Source: [Eubacterium] eligens ATCC 27750 (lineage in GTDB: Bacteria; Bacillota; Clostridia; Lachnospirales; Lachnospiraceae). From it: a stretch of DNA of 64,000 nt. The stretch spans positions 20,001-84,000 of the forward strand of contig NC_012778.1 in the NCBI RefSeq assembly GCF_000146185.1, given 5' to 3'. The notes under the pieces are model-generated. The model ran no database searches. It saw only the letters and a list, made by a program, of their open reading frames with translations, and was not told where the DNA came from. Made by a program: the position numbers and the translations under genes. Of the stretch, positions 1 through 9,084 are shown piece after piece. How positions within the stretch are numbered: position 1 is the stretch's first letter; each line of letters opens with the position of its first letter.

Positions 1-500
<500 letters not shown>

Positions 501-572
501 AAGAGAAAAGGTTAAGACGGTTTGGATAGAACAAAGAGAGTTATTCTTAAGAGTAATCGGATGAAAAAGTAT

Positions 573-601
573 TTGCAAAGACAGATATGATATGATATAT
601 T
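573..601 (+). promoter_or_regulatory. Putative promoter of the tRNA cluster
   Basis: TTGCAA (573-578) and TATATT (596-601) are separated by 17 bp, between the 23S gene and the first tRNA. A short hairpin (arms 612-618 and 629-635, TTTTGAA/TTCAAAA, no T-run) follows and could be a processing site. The tRNAs could therefore be made from their own promoter as well as by read-through from the rRNA operon. Promoter function is inference. Confidence 0.45.
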
Positions 602-664
602 TAATGTGCAGTTTTGAAGGAGCAATCTTTCAAAAGAGTTTATCTCTTAATTGCGAAAGCGATT

Positions 665-738
665 GGCCTGGTGGCTCAGCTGGTTAGAGCGCCGCCCTGT
701 CACGGCGGAGGTCGTGGGTTCGAACCCCATCCGGGTCG
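665..738 (+). tRNA. tRNA-Asp (GTC)
   Basis: Full cloverleaf. The acceptor GGCCTGG pairs with CCGGGTC through G-U pairs, the anticodon stem is CCGCC/GGCGG and the loop is CTGTCAC with anticodon GTC. The discriminator base is G, as expected for tRNA-Asp. CCA is not encoded. Confidence 0.96.
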
Positions 739-791
739 TTGTTATCATTTCCCAGATGATAACTTGCTGGAAACAGCTCACAATTATATAT

Positions 792-864
792 GGGGTCTTA
801 GCTCAGCTGGGAGAGCATCTGCCTTACAAGCAGAGGGTCACAGGTTCGAGCCCTGTAGGCCCCA
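792..864 (+). tRNA. tRNA-Val (TAC)
   Basis: Acceptor GGGGTCT pairs with AGGCCCC. The anticodon stem TCTGC/GCAGA holds loop CTTACAA with anticodon TAC, and the T-loop is TTCGAGC. The discriminator is A. CCA is not encoded. Confidence 0.96.
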
Positions 865-872
865 TCAATTTT

Positions 873-944
873 GCCGACTTGGCTCAATGGCAGAGCAGCT
901 GATTTGTAATCAGCAGGTTGTTGGTTCGACTCCGACAGTCGGCT
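873..944 (+). tRNA. tRNA-Thr (TGT)
   Basis: Acceptor GCCGACT pairs perfectly with AGTCGGC. The anticodon stem GCTGA/TCAGC holds loop TTTGTAA with anticodon TGT. The discriminator is T (U in RNA), usual for tRNA-Thr. CCA is not encoded. Confidence 0.96.
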
Positions 945-989
945 CTATATTAATAATGTGAGAGCATTATTAGTATTAATTTAATAGAT

Positions 990-1071
990 GGGTGGATTCC
1001 CGAGTGGCCAAAGGGGACAGACTGTAAATCTGCTGGCACTGCCTTCGAAGGTTCGAATCCTTCTCCGCCCA
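990..1071 (+). tRNA. tRNA-Tyr (GTA)
   Basis: A class II tRNA with a long variable arm. Acceptor GGGTGGA pairs with TCCGCCC, and the anticodon stem CAGA/TCTG holds loop CTGTAAA with anticodon GTA. The discriminator is A. CCA is not encoded. Confidence 0.95.
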
Positions 1072-1120
1072 CTTTGATGTATATTTTACATCTATTTAAC
1101 ATAATATATATAGTGAATGC

Positions 1121-1194
1121 CGCGGGGTAGAGCAGCTCGGAAGCTCGTCGGGCTCATAACCCGAAGGTCACAGGTTCAAATCCTGTCCCCGCTA
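1121..1194 (+). tRNA. Initiator tRNA-Met (CAT)
   Basis: The CAT anticodon sits on a stem with three consecutive G-C pairs (TCGGG/CCCGA), the initiator hallmark. The first acceptor pair is unpaired, as initiators require; here it is C1 opposite T72, where E. coli has C1 opposite A72. CCA is not encoded, so the Cca enzyme at 61001-62254 would add it. Confidence 0.94.
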
Positions 1195-1198
1195 CTAA

Positions 1199-1271
<73 letters not shown>

Positions 1272-1275
1272 CTTA

Positions 1276-1305
1276 AAGCTGTTTCGTGATGAAACAGCTT
1301 TTTTT
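1276..1305 (+). terminator. Terminator of the rRNA-tRNA operon
   Basis: A 10-bp stem AAGCTGTTTC/GAAACAGCTT with loop GTGAT is followed by a run of T. It is a strong intrinsic terminator just after tRNA-Phe. Confidence 0.92.
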
Positions 1306-1363
1306 GCGTTAAAAACATTTATAAACACATATTATTTTTTTGTAATGGACAAAGGAGGATATT

Positions 1364-2404
1364 ATGTCAAAAGGAAACATTAATTATAAATATTTAAAAA
1401 GAAGAAAGTCATGGTTCAGGAGAAATCTGACACTTGTTATATTTATTGCTGTTGTTGTGATTGCTATTGCAGGAGCAGTAACTGCTGGAATTATGTTGTC
1501 TCATTATAATAAGGAAAAACAGGATGATAATCATGGGAGTAATGATGAACAGACAGTTGTTTCAACAGAAGAGACAACAGCGGCAAGGGAAGTTGTGTGG
1601 ATTGATAATAAAGAGCCTGAATCAAAAGAACAAGAATACATTGCACCAGAAGGAGTTTATCTTCCATATTTTATTAAAGTAAACAGAGCTGCTAACTGTG
1701 CTACAGTGTATGGGATTGATGAGAATGGAGAATACACTATACCAGTCAAAGCATTTGCAACATCATGTGGAAAAGCAGGCGACGAAACTATTGTGGGTGA
1801 CAATTATGTAACATCAGATAAGTACGAATGGGGATATATGGTTGATGGTACTTATGGACGTTATGCATTCAGAATAAGTGGAGGTTATCTGTTCCATTCT
1901 GTTCCATATTATTCAATGAATAAGGGTGATCTGGAGGATGGACAGTACAATAAGCTTGGTGATTATGCTTCTCTTGGATGCGTTAGAATGTGCGTTAGGG
2001 ATGTAAAGTGGATATATGATAACTGTCCATCGGGAACAGGTGTAACTATATATGATGATGCAGTTAATCCTGGACCACTTGGTAAGCCGGATTCTATAAA
2101 GATTTCAGAGGACAGTGCATATGCCGGCTGGGATCCTACAGACCCTGACGAGAATAATCCGTGGAATGCTTATAGTGCTAAGATAGAAGGGGCAAAGGAC
2201 ATTCAGACAAAGATTGGTCAGAGTATAGATGTAATGACAGGGGTTACTGCAACTGATACTTGTGGTAATGATATTACTGCAAAGATTGTGACTGTTGGAA
2301 GATATACATTTGACCAGACAGGTACTTATGATATTAAGTATGAAGTTACAGATGCAATTGGAAGCCATGATGAAGTAACAGTAAAGCTTATGGTTACAGA
2401 ATAA
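1364..2404 (+). CDS. Membrane-anchored L,D-transpeptidase (YkuD family) with C-terminal Ig-like domain
   Basis: It probably makes 3-3 cross-links in peptidoglycan or attaches proteins to it, on the outer face of the membrane. The 346-aa protein has a basic N-terminus, one membrane segment (about residues 20-45), an acidic Ser/Thr/Glu linker and then the catalytic domain. That domain has FHSVPYY (His about 178) and SLGCVRMC (nucleophile Cys about 206). The family core is usually SHGC, so Leu replaces the second His, as in other Firmicutes members. Residues from about 270 to the end look like a bacterial Ig-like beta-sandwich. A strong AAAGGAGG site precedes ATG 1364. The next gene starts about 20 nt downstream, so the two may be co-transcribed, although that gene heads a different functional set. 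Confidence 0.88.
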   Translation: MSKGNINYKYLKRRKSWFRRNLTLVIFIAVVVIAIAGAVTAGIMLSHYNKEKQDDNHGSNDEQTVVSTEETTAAREVVWIDNKEPESKEQEYIAPEGVYLPYFIKVNRAANCATVYGIDENGEYTIPVKAFATSCGKAGDETIVGDNYVTSDKYEWGYMVDGTYGRYAFRISGGYLFHSVPYYSMNKGDLEDGQYNKLGDYASLGCVRMCVRDVKWIYDNCPSGTGVTIYDDAVNPGPLGKPDSIKISEDSAYAGWDPTDPDENNPWNAYSAKIEGAKDIQTKIGQSIDVMTGVTATDTCGNDITAKIVTVGRYTFDQTGTYDIKYEVTDAIGSHDEVTVKLMVTE

Positions 2405-2424
2405 GAGATAATGGAGTTGTATTG

Positions 2425-3828
2425 ATGGGAAATATAGATATTCTGGAAAAACTTGAAGAGTATTCAAAAGCTGGTTATGTGCCGATGCATATGCCGGGAG
2501 GAAAGCGCAATACTGAATATGCAAGTACTTCAGAACTTGATATTACCGAGATTGACGGATTTGATAATATGCATAATGCGGATGGTATTATTAAAAATGC
2601 GTCTGACAGGGCAGCAAAATTGTATGGAGCAGATAAAACACTGATGCTTGTAAATGGAAGTACAGCAGGAATATTATCAGCTATATGTGGTGCGACGAAA
2701 AGAAAAGGAAAGATTATCGTTGCAAGAAACTGTCATGTGTCAGTGTACAATGCATTGATTATGGCACAGTTAGAGCCAGTATATGTTATACCGGAGGTTG
2801 ATAATGATACAGGAATATACAGAGGACTATCATTAGAACAGATTAGAAAATGTGTTGAAAATAACAGGGATGCACAGGCGGTTATTATAACTTCTCCGAC
2901 TTATGAAGGTGTTGTGTCAGAGGTAAGGGAGATTGCCAGTTATCTGCATGAAAAAGGAATACCACTTATAGTTGACGAAGCGCATGGGGCACATTTTGAA
3001 TTCAGTGAGGAATTTCCAGAGTCGGCAGTAAAAGCTGGGGCTGACATTGTAATTAACAGTATTCATAAAACATTACCGGCACTTACACAGACTGCACTTC
3101 TACATATTTCTGGAAATTATGTAGATTATGATAAAGTGGAAAGATTTTGGAATATATATCAGACAACCAGCCCCTCATATATTCTTATGGCGAGTATTGA
3201 CAGGTGTATGAGAATTATTGAAGAACAGGGAGATTATATTTTTAAGGATTATATCAAAAGACTTAAGAATTTAAGAGAAAATATTGCAAAACTTAATAAT
3301 ATAAGATTGATGGATAGTGATGATATTTCTAAGATTATTCTTATATGTGATGATGGAAAGTACCTGTATGACAGGTTATTGGATGAATATAAGGTGCAGC
3401 TTGAGATGGCATCATTTAAATATGTTATTGCAATGACTTCAGTTGCTGATAAACAGGAGTATTATGACAGATTTCTTAGTGCATTGAAGGAGATTGATGA
3501 AAGCTGGAAAGTTGAAAGCAAAGACAGTGAAAATGATGTAGGGGAAAGCTTAGGGTATGCGATTAACAACAAGCCGGAAGTATGTATGTGTCCGGCAGAT
3601 GCAATTGATTTAATGGATGAAAATGGATATGAAGATTTATCTGTTAATTCACCTGATATATGTGGTAGAATAAGTATGTCATCGGTTCTTATATACCCAC
3701 CGGGAATGCCTGTTGTTAATGTAGGCGAGCGGATTACCGGTGATGTATGCAGAATTATTAAGAGTGCGATAAATGCCGGGCTGGAAGTACCCGGTCTTAA
3801 GGAAGGAAAGATAAGATGCCTGAGATAG
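2425..3828 (+). CDS. PLP-dependent Orn/Lys/Arg decarboxylase family protein (YaaO-like)
   Basis: A fold-type I PLP enzyme of the basic amino-acid decarboxylase family. The substrate cannot be told from sequence. VDEAHGAHF supplies the cofactor-binding Asp and His, and SIHKTLPALTQ carries the PLP lysine (about Lys215). At 467 aa it is the short form found in Gram-positives and lacks the N-terminal wing domain of the roughly 700-aa inducible decarboxylases. ATG 2425 is chosen because GGAG lies 8 nt upstream; a TTG one codon earlier is less likely. It overlaps the next gene by 13 bp. In Bacillus subtilis the homologue yaaO also leads the tmk-yaaR-holB-yaaT region, so this position is ancient. 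A role in polyamine supply is inference. Confidence 0.85.
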   Translation: MGNIDILEKLEEYSKAGYVPMHMPGGKRNTEYASTSELDITEIDGFDNMHNADGIIKNASDRAAKLYGADKTLMLVNGSTAGILSAICGATKRKGKIIVARNCHVSVYNALIMAQLEPVYVIPEVDNDTGIYRGLSLEQIRKCVENNRDAQAVIITSPTYEGVVSEVREIASYLHEKGIPLIVDEAHGAHFEFSEEFPESAVKAGADIVINSIHKTLPALTQTALLHISGNYVDYDKVERFWNIYQTTSPSYILMASIDRCMRIIEEQGDYIFKDYIKRLKNLRENIAKLNNIRLMDSDDISKIILICDDGKYLYDRLLDEYKVQLEMASFKYVIAMTSVADKQEYYDRFLSALKEIDESWKVESKDSENDVGESLGYAINNKPEVCMCPADAIDLMDENGYEDLSVNSPDICGRISMSSVLIYPPGMPVVNVGERITGDVCRIIKSAINAGLEVPGLKEGKIRCLR

Positions 3829-4418
3829 CATTTATTATGGGAAAAAGCGCGTCCGGCAAGGATAAAATATATAAAAACCTAATTGAAGATGAAAGTCTGA
3901 AGCTTAATACTGTTATATTGTATACAACAAGACCAATGAGAGCCGGGGAGACCGATGGGGTTGAGTATTTTTTTGTAAATGATGAGACAGCTGTTAAGAT
4001 GCAGGAGAGCGGCAGGATTGTTGAACTGAGAGAATATAATACTGTGTATGGTGTGTGGAAGTATTTTACAGCTGATGACGGACAGATTGACCTTAACAGT
4101 GGTAACAGGTATCTGGTTATAGGAACGCTTGAAGCGTATGATAAATTCTGTGAATTCTATGGAAAACAGCATATTATGCCGATATATATTGAGGTAGAAG
4201 ATGGATTGAGACTCACAAGGGCTATCCACAGAGAACAGAAACAGGATAATCCACACTATGAGGAAATGTGCAGAAGATTTCTTGCAGACAGTGAGGATTT
4301 TTCAGAAGAGAATATTGCTAAGGCTGGTATTACAAGAAGGTTTAGCAATAATGGAGAGTTAGAGGATTGCATTAGTGAAGTTAAAAGTGCCATATTAGGA
4401 GGTATGTATGGATATTAA
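3816..4418 (+). CDS. Guanylate kinase-like P-loop nucleotide kinase
   Basis: A nucleoside-monophosphate kinase fold of 200 aa. The P-loop reads [10 protein letters not shown], with Asp where Walker A usually has Ser/Thr. [18 protein letters not shown] matches the guanylate-kinase GMP-binding block (TTRxxRxGE..G..YFF), and NTVYG matches the later substrate loop. It overlaps the decarboxylase by 13 bp and the yaaR gene by 11 bp, so it is tightly coupled in the operon. In B. subtilis this slot holds thymidylate kinase tmk; here the kinase is of the Gmk type. It may be a true Gmk, a paralogue with another nucleotide, or a regulator. The P-loop Asp is known in PhnN-type kinases and need not mean inactivity. 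Confidence 0.75.
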   Translation: MPEIAFIMGKSASGKDKIYKNLIEDESLKLNTVILYTTRPMRAGETDGVEYFFVNDETAVKMQESGRIVELREYNTVYGVWKYFTADDGQIDLNSGNRYLVIGTLEAYDKFCEFYGKQHIMPIYIEVEDGLRLTRAIHREQKQDNPHYEEMCRRFLADSEDFSEENIAKAGITRRFSNNGELEDCISEVKSAILGGMYGY

Positions 4419-4848
4419 GGTTAAAGATATAGCACCGGCTAATCAGACCACTCCGGTTAAAGCACAGGAAAAATCAGATGATAGTTTTAAGTTTACACTG
4501 ATTAGCAATATTGAGGAGAAAGACCTTCAGGAAAAACTGGGAAATATGATGCAGGAAATTACCGAGCAGGGTGAAAAGATTGCAAAGCATATGGATATAA
4601 GAGATATGAAGAAGTACAGAGAGCTTGTTAAAGGATTTCTAAATGAAGTTGTAAACAGATCACACAAGTTTTCAAGAGAGAACTTTCTTGACAGAAGGGG
4701 AAGACACAGGGTGTATGGAATTGTTAAGATGGTAGATGAAAATCTTGATAATCTTGCCAGAGAACTGGTAAAAGATGAAAAGGATCATCTTGCAATAGTC
4801 GGAGCTATTGATGATATCAGGGGATTGTTATTAGATATTTCAACATAG
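4408..4848 (+). CDS. yaaR: YaaR family protein (DUF327)
   Basis: A 146-aa, mostly alpha-helical protein of the DUF327/YaaR family, of unknown function. The conserved core runs from about residue 50 ([19 protein letters not shown]) through the segment [20 protein letters not shown] to the end; the first 30 residues look disordered. AGGAGG ends 5 nt before ATG 4408. The identification rests on this core and on position: YaaR lies directly upstream of holB in B. subtilis and many Firmicutes, as here. A link to DNA replication or the polymerase loader is inferred only from this conserved neighbourhood. Confidence 0.85.
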   Translation: MDIKVKDIAPANQTTPVKAQEKSDDSFKFTLISNIEEKDLQEKLGNMMQEITEQGEKIAKHMDIRDMKKYRELVKGFLNEVVNRSHKFSRENFLDRRGRHRVYGIVKMVDENLDNLARELVKDEKDHLAIVGAIDDIRGLLLDIST

Positions 4849-4899
4849 GAGCATTATGTGTTATAATATTACAGATAAGTAACGAAAAGAGGAATAAGT

Positions 4900-5895
4900 A
4901 TGGGTAATTTTTCAGACATATATGGATATGAGACTATTAAAGAACATTTGCAGAGTGCAATATCTATGGGAAAGGTATCTCATGCTTATGTAATCAGCGG
5001 AGGACTTGGTTCAGGAAAGAAGCTTATTGCCAGCACATTTGCACAGACACTGCAGTGTGAGGCGGGCGGTGTTGAGCCTTGCGGGGTGTGCCATTCCTGT
5101 GTGCAGGCAGCAGGCAGGAACCAGCCGGATATTATCTGGGTTGGACATGAGAAGCCGGGAAGTATTGGTGTTGATGATATAAGAGACCAGCTTGTATCGG
5201 ATATGCAGATTAAGCCTTACAGCAGTCCTTACAAGATATACATTATTGATGAAGCAGACAAGCTTACTGTTGCAGCACAGAATGCAATGCTTAAGACAAT
5301 TGAAGAGCCGCCGGCTTATGGAATTGTTATTCTGCTTGCTAATAATCCGGATGTTTTCTTACAGACTATTCTGTCAAGATGTGTTGTGCTTGATCTTAAG
5401 CCACTAAAGGATGATATAGTTATTAAATATCTTAAAGACCACTATGATAATATCAGTGATTACGAGTGTAAATTTGCAGCAAGATTTGCAGCTGGACGAA
5501 TCGGCAGGGCAATGACTATGGTTGAATCTACTGAGTTTGCAGAGTTAAGACGTGATGTAATGGATGTTATTAAGAATGCTAAGGATATGGATTCGACTGA
5601 TATTATGACATCGGTGAAAAGAGTTACCAATTATAAGCTGACTATTGATGATTATCTTGACCTTATGCTTATGTGGTACAGGGATGTACTTATGTTTAAG
5701 AGTACGAATGATACTAATCTGCTCATATTTAATGACCAGATGACACTGATAAAGAGTCAGGCACAGACTATGTCATATGAAGGTTTACAGGATATTATTA
5801 ATTCTATTGACAGGGTTAAGGTGAGACTTCAGGCAAATGTTAATTTTGATCTGGTTATTGAATTGCTTATTATGGCGATTAAGGAAAATTCATAG
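4900..5895 (+). CDS. holB: DNA polymerase III subunit delta'
   Basis: A clamp-loader subunit of the replicative polymerase, acting with tau/gamma and delta to load the beta clamp. The 331-aa protein has the AAA+ clamp-loader layout: GGLGSGKKL in the Walker A position, a four-Cys zinc module (C53, C61, C64, C67), IIDEADKL as Walker B and the SRC sensor segment TILSRC. The GK-K in place of GK-T/S suggests weak or absent ATP hydrolysis, usual for delta'. The gene lies 51 nt after yaaR and 14 nt before ricT, the standard Firmicutes order. GAGGA precedes ATG 4900 by about 7 nt. Confidence 0.93.
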   Translation: MGNFSDIYGYETIKEHLQSAISMGKVSHAYVISGGLGSGKKLIASTFAQTLQCEAGGVEPCGVCHSCVQAAGRNQPDIIWVGHEKPGSIGVDDIRDQLVSDMQIKPYSSPYKIYIIDEADKLTVAAQNAMLKTIEEPPAYGIVILLANNPDVFLQTILSRCVVLDLKPLKDDIVIKYLKDHYDNISDYECKFAARFAAGRIGRAMTMVESTEFAELRRDVMDVIKNAKDMDSTDIMTSVKRVTNYKLTIDDYLDLMLMWYRDVLMFKSTNDTNLLIFNDQMTLIKSQAQTMSYEGLQDIINSIDRVKVRLQANVNFDLVIELLIMAIKENS

Positions 5896-5909
5896 AATGG
5901 AGAGTATAG

Positions 5910-6824
5910 ATGACTAAAGTTGTTGGAGTTAGATTCAGACAGGTTGGAAAGATATATTTTTTTGCACCTGGGAAATATTCAGTCGAAACAGGACAGCATG
6001 TTATTGTTGAGACTGCCAGAGGAGTTGAATATGGACAGGTTGTTCTAGGTGAAAGAGAAGTTGAAGATACAGCGGTTATCCAGCCTCTAAAGGCAATCAT
6101 AAGGATTGCAACACCAGAAGATGATGAAAGAGAATTAAAAAACAGAGAAAAGGAAAAAGAAGCATTTAAGATATGTCTTGAGAAGATTGCAAAGCATAAT
6201 CTTGATATGAAGCTTATTAAGGCTGAGTATACATTTGACAATAATAAGGTGCTGTTCTATTTTACTGCTGATGGAAGAATTGATTTCAGAGAGCTTGTTA
6301 AGGATCTTGCTGCAGTATTTAAGACAAGAATTGAATTAAGACAGATTGGAGTAAGGGATGAGACTAAGATTCTTGGTGGAATTGGTTCCTGCGGAAGACC
6401 TTTATGTTGTGCCACATTTTTACCAGAATTCAATCCGGTATCTATTAAGATGGCTAAGGAGCAGAATCTGTCACTTAATCCAACTAAGATTTCAGGTGTG
6501 TGTGGACGACTTATGTGTTGTTTAAAGAATGAGCAGGATACATATGAGGAATTAAATAGTCATCTGCCTAATGTGGGAGATTCTGTTACTACACCAGATA
6601 AACTGGTTGGTGAGGTTTCAAGTGTCAATGTTTTAAGGCAGAGAGTTAAGGTATTAATAACTCATGATAATGACGAAAAGGAACTTAAGGAATATCCGGT
6701 TGAGGAACTTCGTTTTAAGAGAAAAAGAAGATTTGATAAGGTCAGAATTGATGATGATAAGGAACTTAAGGCACTTGAGGAATTAGAAAGAAAAGAAGGA
6801 AAAGCCCATATTAGTGATGATTAA
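5910..6824 (+). CDS. ricT: PSP1 domain protein RicT (YaaT)
   Basis: RicT is a member of the RicA-RicF-RicT complex that in B. subtilis guides RNase Y cleavage of certain mRNAs and affects development. The 304-aa protein has an N-terminal beta-rich segment (VVGVRFRQVGKIYFF) and a PSP1 core. The signature cysteines occur as GSCGRPLCC (C161, C166, C167) and GVCGRLMCC (C198, C203, C204); in the family these help bind Fe-S clusters. The C-terminus is highly charged. It sits between holB and the yabB-like methyltransferase, as in Bacillus, and overlaps the latter. RicA and RicF are not in this window. Confidence 0.92.
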   Translation: MTKVVGVRFRQVGKIYFFAPGKYSVETGQHVIVETARGVEYGQVVLGEREVEDTAVIQPLKAIIRIATPEDDERELKNREKEKEAFKICLEKIAKHNLDMKLIKAEYTFDNNKVLFYFTADGRIDFRELVKDLAAVFKTRIELRQIGVRDETKILGGIGSCGRPLCCATFLPEFNPVSIKMAKEQNLSLNPTKISGVCGRLMCCLKNEQDTYEELNSHLPNVGDSVTTPDKLVGEVSSVNVLRQRVKVLITHDNDEKELKEYPVEELRFKRKRRFDKVRIDDDKELKALEELERKEGKAHISDD

Positions 6825-7536
6825 TGAACGAATTGATGATTTGATGAGAGATGGACTAAAGCTTATACAGAATACAGATATTTTCTGTTTTGGAATGGAC
6901 GCAGTGCTGTTGTCTACTTATGCCATGGCAGGGAAGAAAGACAGGGTGCTGGACATGGGTACAGGTAATGGTATTATTCCGGTGCTTATGCAGTCTAAGA
7001 ATCCAGGTAGCACATACAGTGCTCTTGAGATTCAGGAGGGAAGCGCACAGCTTGCCAGAAGAAATGTGGAGCTTAATCATCTTGAGGACAGAATCAGTGT
7101 TGTTAAGGGTGATATTAAGGAAGCTTCCACTATATTTGGGGAAGCTTCTTTTAATGTTGTGACGAGCAATCCGCCATATATGAATGAAAATCACGGTATT
7201 GTTAATCCGGACAGTGCCAAGGCAATTGCAAGGCATGAGCTTCTGTGTAGTCTTGATGATGTTATAAGGGAAGCAAGCCGTTGTCTTAAATCTAAAGGGA
7301 AAATGTATATGGTTCACAGACCGAACAGACTTGTTGATATATTTGACACTATGAGAAAGTATCATCTTGAGCCGAAGAGAATGAGGCTGGTGTATCCTTA
7401 TGTGAATAAGGCTGCCAATATGGTGCTTATAGAAGCGGTTAAGGGTGGTAATTCCCAGCTTATAGTTGAAGAACCGCTTATTGTATACAAGACGGACGGT
7501 ACTTACACTGATGCGCTTCTAAAAATGTATGAATAG
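6817..7536 (+). CDS. yabB: tRNA1(Val) A37 N6-methyltransferase-like protein (YabB/TrmN6 family)
   Basis: A SAM-dependent adenine-N6 methyltransferase of the TrmN6 type that probably modifies tRNA. It has motif I DMGTGNGIIPVLM, the acidic ribose-binding ALEIQ and the catalytic NPPY (within TSNPPYMNE), typical of amino-group methylation. The protein is about 239 aa, the usual family length. The start overlaps the end of ricT (GTG 6814 or ATG 6817; ATG preferred), so translation is probably coupled. The order ricT-yabB-rsmI matches B. subtilis yaaT-yabB-yabC. The precise target in this lineage is unproven. Confidence 0.85.
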   Translation: MINERIDDLMRDGLKLIQNTDIFCFGMDAVLLSTYAMAGKKDRVLDMGTGNGIIPVLMQSKNPGSTYSALEIQEGSAQLARRNVELNHLEDRISVVKGDIKEASTIFGEASFNVVTSNPPYMNENHGIVNPDSAKAIARHELLCSLDDVIREASRCLKSKGKMYMVHRPNRLVDIFDTMRKYHLEPKRMRLVYPYVNKAANMVLIEAVKGGNSQLIVEEPLIVYKTDGTYTDALLKMYE

Positions 7537-7549
7537 ATAGAGGTTTATT

Positions 7550-8428
7550 ATGGATAATGAAAAAAATGTAAAGAAAGACGGACCGGGTATGCTGTATCTG
7601 TGTGCAACGCCTATTGGTAATCTTGAGGATATTACTTACAGGGTTCTGCGTGTGCTTTCAGAAGCAGACCTGATTGCAGCAGAGGATACAAGAAACAGTA
7701 TTAAGCTGCTTAATCATTTTGAAATAAAGACACCTATGACAAGCTATCATGAATTTAATAAGTATGATAAGGCAAAGGTTCTTGTTGATAAAATATTAGG
7801 TGGAATGGATGTGGCTGTAATTACTGATGCAGGAACTCCAGGAATATCAGATCCTGGTGAGGAGCTTGTAAAGCAATGCAGGGCAGCAGGTATCAGGGTT
7901 ACTTCACTTCCGGGACCGGCTGCATGTATAACTGCACTCACAATGTCAGGACGCGAGACAAGAAGATTCGCATTTGAAGCATTTTTACCAGCGGATAAGA
8001 ATGAGAGAAAAGAAGTTCTTGCAGAGTTAGCATGTGAAACAAGGACTATGATTATATATGAAGCACCGCATAGACTTACTAAGACACTTGCAGAACTGCA
8101 AGATACGCTTGGGGGCGACAGATTGATTACTATATGTAAGGAGCTTACCAAGAGATATGAGAATTCTATGGAATTCACGCTTGAATCTGCATGTGAATAT
8201 TATGAAAATAATGAGCCGAGAGGCGAATATGTGCTTGTGATTGCCGGAAAGAGCCGTGAGCAGTTAAAGGCCGAGGCAAGAAAGCAGTGGGAAAACATGA
8301 GTGTGGCAGAACATGTGCAGATGTATATGTCGCAGGGTATGGACAAGAAAGAAGCCATGAAAGCTGCGGCAAAGGACAGAGGTGTGTCAAAGAGGGATAT
8401 ATATCAGGAGCTTGAAGGGAAAGCGTAA
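7550..8428 (+). CDS. rsmI: 16S rRNA (cytidine(1402)-2'-O)-methyltransferase RsmI
   Basis: RsmI methylates C1402 in the decoding centre of 16S rRNA together with RsmH. The family fingerprints are all visible: LYLCATPIGNLEDIT at the N-terminus, AAEDTR, SYHEFN, VITDAGTPGISDPG, and the PGPAACITAL segment of SAM binding. The length of 292 aa is normal. The C-terminal helical tail, from about residue 240, carries the usual basic region. It is the last gene of the operon that starts at 2425. Only 4 nt separate its stop from the stop of the convergent tetR gene and no terminator lies between them. Confidence 0.95.
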   Translation: MDNEKNVKKDGPGMLYLCATPIGNLEDITYRVLRVLSEADLIAAEDTRNSIKLLNHFEIKTPMTSYHEFNKYDKAKVLVDKILGGMDVAVITDAGTPGISDPGEELVKQCRAAGIRVTSLPGPAACITALTMSGRETRRFAFEAFLPADKNERKEVLAELACETRTMIIYEAPHRLTKTLAELQDTLGGDRLITICKELTKRYENSMEFTLESACEYYENNEPRGEYVLVIAGKSREQLKAEARKQWENMSVAEHVQMYMSQGMDKKEAMKAAAKDRGVSKRDIYQELEGKA

Positions 8429-8432
8429 GCAG

Positions 8433-9050
8433 CTACTGGATAGTGTGCTCTCTTATGATTGCGCGTACTGTCTTGAAGAGGTAAGGTTTGATAGTATCTA
8501 TGTCAGCAGGTTCTTTATAAAGAATTGCGCTGTAGCAAGTTGAACTTACAAGCTCAACAATAAGGAAGAGCATTATTTCAGGCTCTTCAAGTGAGATATC
8601 CTCAGCGTTAATCATTTCATAATATACATCTTTAAAGTTAATATCATCAGATGCAACCTTAGTTGTGAGAGCTTCCTTGAAGATTCCCCAGCTAAGGTTT
8701 TTTGATATAAATGTAAGAAGAGTCTGATTAGAATTCAGTTCATCTACAATATGATTAATTATAAATATTATTTTTTCTTCGAAACCTAACTGTTCGTTCT
8801 TTTCTTTAGAAAATTCCTCTAAATCAGCGACGGCATTCTTAAATAATTTACTTGATTCATGTGATATAAGACGGTTTCTTATATCATACTTATCCTTAAA
8901 ATACAGATAAAATGTACCCTTAGCAATACCTGCTTTCTGAGAAATTTCCGCAATAGAAGTCTTCGTAACCCCCTGGGTAGTAAAGAGATTAAATGCAGTA
9001 TTCAGCAGAGAAGTAAGTTTCTGTTGTTTGTTAGCTTCAAGCTTTCCCAT
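8433..9050 (-). CDS. TetR family transcriptional regulator
   Basis: A DNA-binding repressor-type protein of 205 aa. Its N-terminal helix-turn-helix reads TSIAEISQKAGIAKGTFYLY, the TetR signature, followed by an all-helical ligand or dimer domain. It is divergent from the MMPL transporter gene at 9452. Two inverted repeats of the form TGACT-N3-GGTCA (9294-9306 and 9361-9373) flank that gene's promoter and are good operator candidates. ATG 9050 is preferred over GTG 9059 because AAAGGTGA is well spaced from the ATG. The inducer cannot be predicted. Confidence 0.88.
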   Translation of the reverse strand: MGKLEANKQQKLTSLLNTAFNLFTTQGVTKTSIAEISQKAGIAKGTFYLYFKDKYDIRNRLISHESSKLFKNAVADLEEFSKEKNEQLGFEEKIIFIINHIVDELNSNQTLLTFISKNLSWGIFKEALTTKVASDDINFKDVYYEMINAEDISLEEPEIMLFLIVELVSSTCYSAILYKEPADIDTIKPYLFKTVRAIIREHTIQ

Positions 9051-9084
9051 ATCAATCACTCACCTTTATTAGTGTTAATTATTA

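Noticed and set aside
501..664. 5S rRNA gene
   Set aside because: No segment resembles the conserved CCGAACNCGG-type loop or the 5'/3' stem of 5S.
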